Assembly: GCF_910592395.1 (NCBI RefSeq)
Contig: NC_088316.1
Location: 620,001 to 684,000 of the forward strand
Reading direction: 5' to 3'
Length of the DNA: 64,000 nt
DNA from: Lineus longissimus
Taxonomy: Eukaryota; Nemertea; Pilidiophora; Heteronemertea; Lineidae
The translations under genes were made by a program, and so were the position numbers. The notes below the pieces were generated by a model. The model did no database searches and was not told the DNA's origin. It worked only from the letters and a program-made list of their open reading frames with translations. Below are positions 24,601 to 36,600 of this stretch, one piece after another (the stretch's first letter is position 1; each line of letters starts with the position of its first letter).

Positions 24601-27600
24601 AAACACTAAAAAACGTTCCATCGGAAGTAAAGTAGCTCTCCCGTTCGTCACAACTGATTGGCTACCGTTGAACTCGTCACGTTGGCTGATGTTCGATGCT
24701 CCAGATACACGCTCGTCGAATGCACTGTCAGGAACTACAGGATACACAACACGAGGGATTACATCTCGGGAATTCAATAATTTACCCCGCTGATGCACCA
24801 GTAGGTTTAGCCTCTCAATGGAATTAGGTACTGGCATGGATAATCCAGATGGCGACAGGAATGTGACCAGTAGTCAAATGGTGGTCACACTCTGAGTTGT
24901 CAGCCTAACGAGCCCATTCGCCATCAGTTAATCGGCGTGGAACGTCTCGGGATCACCGCATTTGCTGCGATTTCGAATATCTCAATGCTTACGGAAATAA
25001 ATGAATACTGGATTGCCTATTAGGTCGCGTCAGTTAATGATACAACTTATCTTTTAGACAAATCTCTTATGAGTTCCACAGTATTTCTCCTGTTGATGAC
25101 ATACGTTACCTGTTTTGCCCTTGCCGACCACCATGAAAAGTGTTTCGTTGGGGTTTGTGTTGAGGATTTGCCCTGATGACTCTTTGATAAGACAATAGCA
25201 CAATGGAAAATTAGGCCTGGGTACGTTACGTTATTTTGCCCCTTTAGGCTTACCTAGCACTTATAAAATTCAGGCCTCACCCAATACACGGTCTATTGTC
25301 TGTTAACAAAGCCCGCCCCCACCATTTGAGGCCTAAATTCCCATTGTTCTGCTGCCTTATCAAAGGTTATCAGGGCAAATCTTTATATCATATCTCTACC
25401 ACACGAGACAGCTTTCATGGGGGTCTGAACCGGCAAGAGTAATGTCAGTGTCACTGTCAGCCCGACCAACAATTCTTTCGGGATCTCTGGGAAACCGTGA
25501 AATAATGTCTTTTATAATGCTTGATGTGCCATTGTTTTGTCAACTGGAAATGCATTGGTAATAGATCAAATACGCAATGAACAAGGAAATGAGGGTCTCC
25601 GGGCTCTTAATGTGATGTTGGGATCATGTCATTTGCGCTTGGCTGAATTGGCGCGGCAGGTCGATTGTTCTAAGCTAATGTAATAGGCATTTCATTATCT
25701 ATTAAAAAGGACGATTTGATAGAGGGTTATCTGTATCAGGAAACATCCCAATACGAGTTGTCTCAGGTATTGCTCTCTGGTGTACATGTAACTACCAACA
25801 TCTACGGCGTTCCCATATCCTTTGGAAGGTCTGCATTTTCACCACTCTGTAACCTGACAAGTTCTCAGATTATTCTTTCTAAAAACAAGTTAACATCAGC
25901 AGAGTAAAAAGCGCAAAAAAGAGCTTTTTCTCAACAGAGGCATGATGGAGGTAAGGTGACTTTGGACTATTAACTTGTTGAGGTAAAATGGCCATTACAT
26001 CTTATTGTTCGCGACCTTTCTCCACGTCTGTAAGCCATTATCTCTCGGATGTTGACCATTCCTTCCAAACAGAAGCTAATCCCCCAAATACCAGTTAATC
26101 CCCTTGTCTCTTTATCCCGTTACCAATGGCGTTTAAACCCATTGTTGACAATCGCCGGAATGTCAGCTAAGCCTTGCCGGGAGAGATGGAGGCTGAAGAG
26201 GAAATAGGATTTGATGGGAGCAGTAACTACGGTGGCCCACTTAGAACATCTACCCCGCATGAAACAGCTTTCATGGGATCGATACGTCGAAACCCTCAAG
26301 GACAAAGAAGCGAGAGAGGATCAAACGGCCACCGACCGCCAGCGATGAAACCCAATTCTCGTCGTACCTCACGAAAACACGTTAAGTGCAACGTTACCTG
26401 GATGATCTGCGAACTATCTCAAAAACCGCTTCATCCGGTTACCTTTTGAAGATGTTTCTTTATGAGCCATGTGCGAAGGCGGATGGATATCCCAACAAGT
26501 CGTCGCATTGGGACTCAATTTAATCAAAGTGGACGCATATCTTCTCATAATCCCATTTTAAGATTCGCCTCACACAATAGCGCCATCCTCTAGATCTAGC
26601 TGGGGCCATTTGGACCATTTGGTGATGCTGAGTAATTGAGTAACCGTGAAAGATTTAGCAGTTTGTCCAATCCTATGGATATTGATGTCGTGGCCTGAAT
26701 AGTTCAGAACGAGGTCACGTACGCTAATCAGGCAGACGACAACCTGATGCATCAACCTCATCACCCGTGGCGAACTGGGCAGTGATTAATGTAGAATGGG
26801 TTTGGCTAGTGACGCCTTTGGGCGAGGTCTGTGATTTTTTTCTCTCACAACGAGGTCTCGTATACGCCAATCAGACAGGCTGGAAAGATGTTTTTACACA
26901 GGTGCAAATTTCTCGGTGCTTGCCCTCCTTAACGTTAGGTTGTCCCCTGTCTCGCAGTTACAATTCAGGCCTTGTCTCATACACGGCCTATTGTCTTTAA
27001 ACAAGGCCTACACTCCCACTGTTCCAACGTCTCATCAAAGGGTTTTTTGGACAAATCTTGTTAACATCGACTCCTAAGAAACAGCTTTCATGAGTGTCGA
27101 TGCTGGCCAAAACTGCCATGGGACGTTATGTCATTGTTTGGATGCTCTGTATGATGATTCTTATCCATGTAGGCCCCTATGACCATTGTGCAATACTGCC
27201 TCACCCATATATATCATGTTACTAGTATACCTTTCCTTGCCTCTCTCTTCCATGAGCCTATTTTTCCCCTGGTTATTTTTACATTGATTGCTCTAGTCTG
27301 TTCTTGTCTATCATGTTGCTTGATCTGCCTTCTGGGTGTGATTTGCCTTTTTTTAGAAAGACATACGGTGTGAAGGCTGTCGCCAGGTCAGCATGTCTGG
27401 CTCATTCGGAATCTGCGTATCTGCGTTTCCATTATCCTATTGTTCTCCGATTTCTGTGTTCCACGGTCCTATATACCCCGGTTTCTATGTTCCACGGTCC
27501 TATATACCCCGGTTTCTATGTTCCACTGTCCTTTATACCCCGGTTTCTGTGTTCCACTGTCCTATATACCCCGGTTTCTATGTTCCACTGTCCTATATAC

Positions 27601-30600
27601 CCCGGTTTCTATATTCCACGGTCCTATATGACCCCGAGTTCTATGTTCCCAGGTTCTATGTCCCCGGCCTGAATTAGCACTGTACTTGTATTGCTTGTGA
27701 AATCTCATTAGAAATGCAGGCTCACAAGACTATCAATCCCGAATTTTACTTGTCAGGACAGAGCAGTGACTACCAATTTTTCCATTTTTCATCAAGAAAG
27801 CGATCTCCACACATCACTAACAAATTCAGTCCCACACAACACTAGGCAATTAGTACATCTCCTCCATCTGTATGATTCTAATAGCTTCGATGTCCCGAGG
27901 TGATGGTCTGCCCCGGGGAAGAGGCATCGCCGCTAACTGACAACGAGGGCAAAGTGATCTGAAGTCGCTTCACTTGATTTATGGACCATCTGGGCCTGAT
28001 TATTTAATATTAGAGACAATAAAGGAAAATTGGAAACGATTAATGATAGGTTTTCAGTCTTCTTATTGTACACTGGAGAAACGGAGTTCACATCGCACTT
28101 GTTGGACTTGATGTGCATGACAATAGTATCCGATTGCTCATCCAGGCAAGATGTTGTTGTCCTTGTGGCGGTGAAGACGGGTAGGCCTACAGAAAGTATG
28201 TGTAGTGGGGCTCGTGTAATATCATTCTCACTTCACTATTATGGTAGTAGGCATCGCAGGCTGGCGTCTAACTGACTGGTCGCATCAGAATAACAAGCTG
28301 CCATCCCCGACTGCCATTGGGTTTTGAACCAACGACCTCCCGTCCGCCCGCTGGGCGCAATGAATCTAAATCCACCAGGATGAAGTTGGTCATTATCGAA
28401 CTGTACAATGAACTCTAACAATCAAATACGTCCAGACTGATCATCATGCTCCAGAAATGACATACTCGAAGCATTTCCTTAGACATATACGGACATTATC
28501 CCGGCCAGTCGCCAGTTGATACTTTGTGGAAAGTTCCAATAACGAGTTGGATATAACAACTGAGGAATTCTATATCGACTGGATTTAACTTGTGTTATAG
28601 GCAGTGATATAGGTTTTATCTTACGTTTTCCCATGCGAACCAATACATTTATTAACCCACCATGTTATGGGAGTTTTACCAATAAACGTGTTCACGTTTT
28701 GAAAATGGCCAGATACTGTCGTGGTGGTTTTTGTCTCTACAATCTTTACATACGCGTGTTCTGATACTTTCAAACATTCATAAAGCGGATTGTTGTGACT
28801 CTGTTCCGCGCAGTACGTCCTCGCTGTTTCATCATTTTTTACGTCCCCCTGTAATCCAATGAAGAGGGTAAAATATCATGGAACGCGCAACATAACAGTT
28901 AAGTCGATTTACTGACTTAGACTCTCAGTCAGGAGAATACGTTTCTTAACCCTCTAACTGATGTCGAGAGACTTCTTGAAAGCGTATTAAGGCAGTCAGA
29001 GAGAACAAGTTGGTTTCGAAGGGGTTCAAACCAGCGATACCTCGACCAAGAGTCCGGAACTGTAAACAATGCACCGCCGCGCTTACATCGGAGACGACAC
29101 ATAAATAGCTCTGAATGGAAGAACAATTCCCAAGACTCTGCATCATCAGCGCTCATGTTTATTCTCGAAATGAAAAACCAATGAAAAGTATTGTAATCCT
29201 CAAACTGTCCACGTCAAATATCAAGAGGATTAGGTTTTTCGGGGGAACGAGCTCCGAGCTCCTGACATGTTGAGTTTATCCTTCAATTCTAAAAGCGAGT
29301 GAAAATTTTTTTTCTTGAATGTGTTCTGAAATCGTAAATACGAGAGATGTTGTTTCACCAGTTCGTATTGCATAGTCTATAACAGCACCGTGTGCATTGT
29401 ACGCCAGGTTTCCTCGAACTTCTCATGTTTCAGACTCCTTGCTGGATATGACCATACATGCACTTGAGTTCTATGGTTTGTATTATGGTAAGGTATGGTG
29501 TATTAGGACAGATTTTCGAGCATACCAGCTTGGCCACAGCAAGAGCTTATTGGCAAAAGTTTCTGCCAAGCTCAGTAGGAAACCAAAATGGCGCCCGTTT
29601 TCGATTCGGTGAATATAGAGGTTAAGGATCGAACCCCTTATCGGTAGCTGAGAGGTGGTTCCATTGCACTCTAAAGTAGCAATTGGCATAACCCTGACCT
29701 CATATTTTCAGAAAATAGAGATCCGATTTTATGTACTGTATTATGTTTAATGTAATGTTATGATTTGTTTCTAAACATTGTATCTTTCAGGACCTCATTT
29801 CTGGGGCATCCTCAACACAGAATGGCACTTATGTGAAAAAGGCCGGCGCCAATCCCCGATAAACATAGACCCCAAAACACTTTTATTTGACACAACGTTA
29901 GGAAATATATCCATTGACACAAATAAGGTATGTATTGCAAAATAAAGTTTGATTTAGCAATGAGTCTTACACTACAGTTGAAGCATAAAGAGTTCTTGAT
30001 CGTCACTTTTTGAAGTGGTTGGTTGAAACAGAGTCTTTCATAGACTCTGGTTGAAGGTAAAGTCATTATCCTGGTGAATCGCTTAAGAGTATTTTTCATA
30101 CCAAAAGGCATTACTCTGAAGTGCCAAGATCCAAAAGGACTGACAAAGGTTGATGCCAGTTTGGCTGCTTTCGTCAAGGGTCCTGTAGCGAACAATTGCG
30201 TTGGCCCTGCTGACTTTTTCAATCAATTCTTCAGTACGCGACAAGTTCTTACCACCATCAGCCTCTGTTACCAGGTTCAAAGCCCTAAAATCGACACACA
30301 ACCTAATGCTTTTTTTTGTTGATGACTACATGTATTAGCATTACCCAATCCAAAACACCAAGGGCGAGGTTTGGCCTGCTCCAATATCATTGCAGCGGCC
30401 AAGCAGCCTTTCCTTTCTTCCTGACATTGGTATAGTCTGATCCGCACCAGCTTCACATCCCCCACTAGTTTCAGTTGATGTCATTAACAGCAGCACTGGT
30501 GGCCGTAAGCACATCTGAAAATAGGGACGAATTCAACATGCACATGTATACATACGCAGCTGGTTCAAATATCTATTTGTTTATTTACTTCCTTTCCAGG

Positions 30601-33600
30601 TGCGGGGTACCCTGAGGAATACCGGCCATTACGTAGAATTCCTTGTGGATCCAAGCCTTCCACACGCTCCAAACATTACTGCTGGCCCCCTAGCGTACAA
30701 ATACAGAATCACGGGATTTACGATACATTTCGGCAGCATAGATTTTAAAGGATCTGAACACACGATAGATAGACAATCTTTTCCTGGTGAAGTAAGTACG
30801 CTTTTCTGTATCATTACGATTTCTTTTCTCAGAGTGGTACACTTGCCTCGAAACTTGAATTCCAGCCGTCGATTCGATTGAACGATCCTGTGGAGTGGCC
30901 CACCTGGCGACCCCCAGCGGATGTTGGTGTAGTTAATCGGGCCATTCAAAAATCTTCTTCAAAGTGGTTCTTGCTTGAGCCTCTTTAAACATGTTAAAGG
31001 GGATTATAGAAATGGGCTAGGTGGTCAACTGAGTAGTCTTCAGGCGACGAGATATATACTGACAGTAAGGGGCCTGTCTTTGATTCAGCGAGAGATATAG
31101 TTCACATAGCTGAGCTGGATCAAATGCGGAAGGAAACACGGCCAACTTGAGACAAAGCCGATAAAGGAGGATTCGCCTAAAACCATCTCAAGGTTGTACC
31201 GTGTGAGACAAGAGATATTATATAGTTCTCATTGAAACAAGAATATGTCAGAACTTGGTCCTAAGAATACATTATTGCTTATTTCAATTCTTGCGATACA
31301 GTATCTTTCTGGTATTTGTGGTCATAAAAGTCTCATTAAGAAAGGAAGTCGTACCGTTGTACCGCTTTGAGCGTCTCCGTTTCTGAGTGCTTCTCCTCTG
31401 TGTTTGGTAACGCTAGAAACACAGTTCTTGTTGTTATTTGTGGTTGATCCTGGTTGGTCGCTATCTGCTTCAGCTGATAAAATCGTAACGGTGGAGTAAC
31501 CACTTTGTATACAACGTCAAAATTGTGATATGTTATTGTGAACCGCGGATTCTCTGTTCTGAAATATAACATTACCGCCTACACGAAGACTCTGAGTACA
31601 AAGACCGATGAATGGCCCCCCGAGGCAGTGGTAGGAAAGATCCTGCTGCACCACCATTTCTTAGTGATGCCTCCGTTCTTGAGACAATACAAGAATCAGA
31701 GCTGCTTTGTGCAGAAACAAAAAGATTTCTCTCCATAACGTTTTCCAGAATTGAAGGTATGCTGTCTAATGTATCTGTTGCTTTACAATGGAATTGTTTT
31801 TCATTTGCTGTAATCTTCTACGGCGATTCCCTATGCCCTTTAATCCAAGGACAATGTCCCGGTCGTGATGAAAGAAAACGCGGTCAGCTTTTTTTTGCCT
31901 CTTCGCGAACTTCGATATCATTCGTCTTGTCGAATAAATGTGTTTGTTGTGAGGAGGTAATCGCTGAAACACACATTCACCATGGCGACTTCTTATTTGG
32001 GGAAGTTTATTAGAAACCTATCCAGATTCGCTGCCAGGATATTACATTGTATTGAAAACTATGCCTTGCAATATGATACGGAATTCCCGTGGACCAGGTT
32101 GAAATTGATCAGGCGATGTCGTTGCCGCGCGTGGCTCATGGGACCAGACGACCGATCCATCATAAAACATGGAACGGCCAGGTCACCGGACATGCGATGG
32201 AGTAATGGTTGGGTATTGTTGGCCTGTCATGTTGTGAGGTGGAAATGTGGTTCTCCTTTGATGTCTGTTGGTCAAAAATCAGGCCGGGGAACCTCCGGGA
32301 GGAGGTTGTGTGGCTGAGAAAAACTGATAAATCCTAGCGATCAACAGACCATGCCGCAACCTTTACATCAAAGGCAAACGATTACATCAAATCATTTACT
32401 GGACAAAGGTTGGTTAAAATATCTCTGGTCCATTCGTCCACAAACGAACTCTGCTGTGTTTCGGAGATTGATAGTCCAGACTTGTTTTTGATAGTCAGTC
32501 TTACCAAATATACAAAATCTATGTAGCGAAACTGGCCCAGAACACCATCCAATCTATTCATCTTGACCACAAAGGTTTCTGCATCTGGTCAACATTTTAC
32601 CCCGGCTACGTCCAAAGGGAGTACAAGACCATGAGGTTTAGGGTTAGTCAATGCGACAAAGACAGATTTTGAGGCCCTATAATGGTGGGCATGCTGTTGA
32701 CTGGGAGAGCAGTCCAACCAGACCTTACCAAGTTCTTCTCGTCTAAGGACATTTTGAAATCAGCGATAAACGCACTGAGTATAGCAGCAGCAGTTATTGT
32801 GATGCCATCGCCAGCCAAAGAAAACATAACAGTCGAGCATTCTATGAGAGAAACCATGATCAAGAATATATTCATGAGTGTAACCCATTTCATTGTACTC
32901 ATGTCGATTTATCGGCGGCGTCCATCAATTCACCGCTGGGTAGGTATGATTGTAACCACCCCATTTAAAAGAGTATTCGTATGTTTGACGTTCCTCAGCG
33001 TAAAGATTCTATTTCTCGGAAAGACGTCACGTCAGTGTACGACGCGTAAGCGTACACCACGCAAGTGTATTTATGCATACCCTTCTTTTCGTTGCAGATA
33101 CATATAATGGCATATAACACAGATCTCTATCAGAACATGTCACAAGCAATAGAGTCACCAAATGGCATGACAGCGCTCTCCATACTTATGCAGGTAAGGA
33201 ATACTTCATTACGATATTTGATTAGAAGTGTGAAAAAAATGTTGGGACATTGATTGGTCTTGTTAAAAGTCTTTTTAAATGTATGTGGTTTCCGGCGTTA
33301 CTGTGTCTTCTTTCTTATGCTAGTCTTCTCAGTTGATTCTTAGCTCTTGATTCCTTGAAGCAATCCAGTCCTCATTCCGTGATTACATAAACATAAACGT
33401 CGTTCTTTGCATGGTTAAAGGACTCATCTTTGAGGACGACCTGAAATCGACTTGTCAGTGTCTGAATCTGAAATGTGAATTCTTCGCCCAGGTGACGCAT
33501 TTATACAAATGTCGCATTTATACAAATAGCTGGATAAAAGTTTGGTTGAAAGTTGTCAACTTAAAAGGTTGGTAAAGCAAGATAAAATCTGTCTTGGTCG

Positions 33601-36600
33601 AGTTTCCCCACACAACCGTGAAGGCCCCTGGGTTCTGCGTCTCCGTGTCACAGTTGTTTCACCAGAGAATCCGTTGCATCTGTCTTCGCTCAGCTAGACC
33701 AGACTATTTAAAAGACATTTTAGTCCCCTAAAAAGCATTTACCCTCTCGCCTTATAGTCTTTGCATATCGCTGTGACATCTCACTCCCTAAGTCGGTTTC
33801 GTACTGTCACAGCCTTACCAATCCGTTTATGCTAAAAAACACACCACGGAAAAATTTAAGATGATGTTGTGAGCCGCAACAAGAAAAACAGATGCCATCA
33901 AAAACATCTACTGCGAAAGATTCCATTAAAAATAAAGTGTCTCTGACAGGATCAGTTCAAAACACTCAACCTTTTCCAATGACTCTTTTATAAGGCGCGC
34001 GGAGCTATCGATTTTTTGCATGGAATCATCGGTTATGCGATGATACGGCCATGATCTAACTAACAGCGTCTACCGATCGTTAGATTACTTAAACACATTT
34101 TGTTACGTTTAAGTGGAGTAGGTTTATTGTGTTTTGTAATGTTTCGAGTTCAAGACGGAAATGGCGATTAAAAGGACAATCGTAACGCCAAGTGCACTGG
34201 AAGTGACGTTGTCCGACTTTACCGGGAGTCGTGCAAGACAGTTGAAATTTCCGTAAATTTTATCGGATTCTAAGTTTTCGAGATGTAAACCATAATTGCT
34301 GCGACGATAACAAGACACAGTGTACGTGCTTTATCATACACTGTAAGCAGCGCTGGCGACAACAAAGGTGTTTGAGAATTTAAATCGGGTCCTTCTGAAG
34401 TTTCCAAGCATGCGCTGCCAAAGACTTGGGGGGGGGGGGGGTCAAGATGGGCATCGAATTGCCTGCTGCTCGTGCCTGCCGACATAGACCGACCCCAGCA
34501 AGAAACAAGCTCCGGTGAATAAGACCAAGGCTCCAACATAAACCTTTGCCATCTCCGACAAGAATGAGACAAATTGAATTAGCCTCGACATGTTTAAGTG
34601 TGTTCTGACGGGCGGAATGAGCGGCTCAACATCAATCTCATCAGCCTCATCTGAATTGCTGATCATCATCTTCATTAGAATCGTTGGAGGCTTGCCATGG
34701 TAGTTCTGACAGGCTTTTCGGAGGCGACCGGTTGAGGGCTTGACCATAGGCACCATTGCCTCGAACTTGAACCCCTAAAGTAATAAGAACGTCTTCAAAA
34801 TGAAATGAATGCTTATTCCAAACCTGCGAAGCTGGTCTCTGGAAAACAAAGAACGGAGATATGGGCATTCCCTCAAGCCTGAAGCCCAATATACGGTCTG
34901 TTGTGTTCACACAATGCCGCCCGCTCGCACCTAGGCCTAAACTCCTGTTGTCCTACTGTCTTATCAAAGGGTTATCGGGGCGAATCTTGAAAACATCGAC
35001 CCCCATGAAGCAGCTTCCATGGGAGTCGATAGGTGAACCGGCAAGGGCAAATGGCGGAATGTGAAAGAAATTCGAGAGTCGTGTAGTTATTAGAGCCCAC
35101 CCAAAACAGTGTTGTCCGTCATGGAATCACCTTTTGACCGTGCACCAACTGTCCTCGTCCTTCACCACGCAGTACCACCGTCTAAGCCCTTACAGAACAG
35201 CTCGTCAGCCCGGACAACGATATCTAAACAGACAGTTTAGTCATTATGTCTACTTCATCATTCACAATGATATTCTATCATATTCAGATCAGTTTCCTTC
35301 GATCGGAGCGGCAGAGTAAACCAGGCGGAACATGGCGGGAAACATGGGCATGATCTACCAGAAGTGCGATCTGGATACATGGATTTGACATGCTTGAATG
35401 GGAATACTGTGTCATATCATTGCTTGTAGGTTTTGCGTGACAGTGGGCCCTTTGCCAGATACGCCTGTGCCACCTAGGGTGGGGAAAACAAAGATGGTTT
35501 GTTTTCCCGACTCTAGGCACTACAGGCGTATCCGGTGAAGAGTCGCCAGCAGCAGCGGGCTCAGCTGTGATGCTTCACATACAGCCGAAAACAGCGAAGT
35601 AAACATAATACCAAATCTGTCTATGTCTCGTCGTGTTCTTCAGCATTCACTACACAGTTGGATGTACTGTTTTTCCAGTGAGATTCCTCCTGCGAGGTAC
35701 TACGGTTGCACATAAATTGCCGCGCGGAATTTGACCTGGCGATCCCGATCTTTGCTTCCTACAGTGGCCAGAGTAGGGTCTATCGCAAGCTCTTTTCCGC
35801 TTGCCGTATTGCCCTTGCCCCAAAAGAAAGATAGCGATGATCAGATTTTCAGTCAATTTCTTTATTATTGAGATAGTGTCGCGTTAAATGTTACCGCAAA
35901 ACATTTCTTTCGCAACCTGAGAACGGAACAGAATTGCAATGAAATTCCCATTAGTATCGACACCGATGAAGCCATTATTTTGGCTTCATTCAAATGCAGG
36001 CCTCGTCCATTGATGGGCCGATTCGGTTGTCCCAAACGATCCAAGTGGAAAGATAAGCAACACGTTGGAGGACACCATGGTCTTGGTTGGTCGGGAAGAA
36101 ATGGATGGGAGAAAAAGTAGCATATCGGTGAATGCATCGGAGATTCAGAGCCCGATTCCTAACGCTTCACTTTGAAATCAGATGCCACTCTCATTGACAG
36201 AGTTGAAAAAAATGGATGGATTTAACTGCTGGAAATGTTGTGGCTTCAATATCGGCGAGTGTTTGGGGAACGCCGCGGAATCACTCAAATGCTGACCATG
36301 GCCAAGATGCACCGCCTGTCATTGGCTAATAATCCCATAAGCCCAAGCCATCGTCTTACACCATCCTACTGACAACATTAAGTCTCTGCCAATTACTTTC
36401 TTCAGCGAATCGATAATTACTTAGGATATTTTAATCTTCGTTGAAATTCATCTTCAGAGTGGCACACTTCCAGTTTATGCCTTCGACAAGCTATTATCCA
36501 GCCAACATTGTTGTTAAAAACAACGAAAGAACTAGTCTGACACGAGTTTGTTTTCTCAAAAGATTTCAAAATTAACTTCTTATCAGAAAAAAAATCTGGT

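Larger units (their letters stand above)
15805..29790 (+). other. CARP intron 1 (about 14 kb)
   Basis: Bounded by gtaaga and tttcag, phase 1. Contains dispersed hairpin repeats near 16000, 25300, 26230 and 27000, an inverted repeat pair at 21711/22607, a 31-bp minisatellite at 27450 and tRNA-like SINE fragments near 28340 and 29070. No nested gene was recognised on either strand. Confidence 0.75.

Noticed and set aside
29620-29690. Functional tRNA gene on the minus strand around GGTTCGATCC
   Set aside because: Only a B-box-like word is present; no A box or cloverleaf could be traced.
32648-33107. Overlapping long frames on both strands before CARP exon 4
   Set aside because: No recognisable domain; the + frame simply runs into the exon 4 acceptor region. 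Treated as chance frames in an intron.
34428-34441. Poly-G run as a quadruplex-forming regulatory element
   Set aside because: A single homopolymer run, more likely replication slippage or an assembly-prone tract. The same applies to the G run near 56977.
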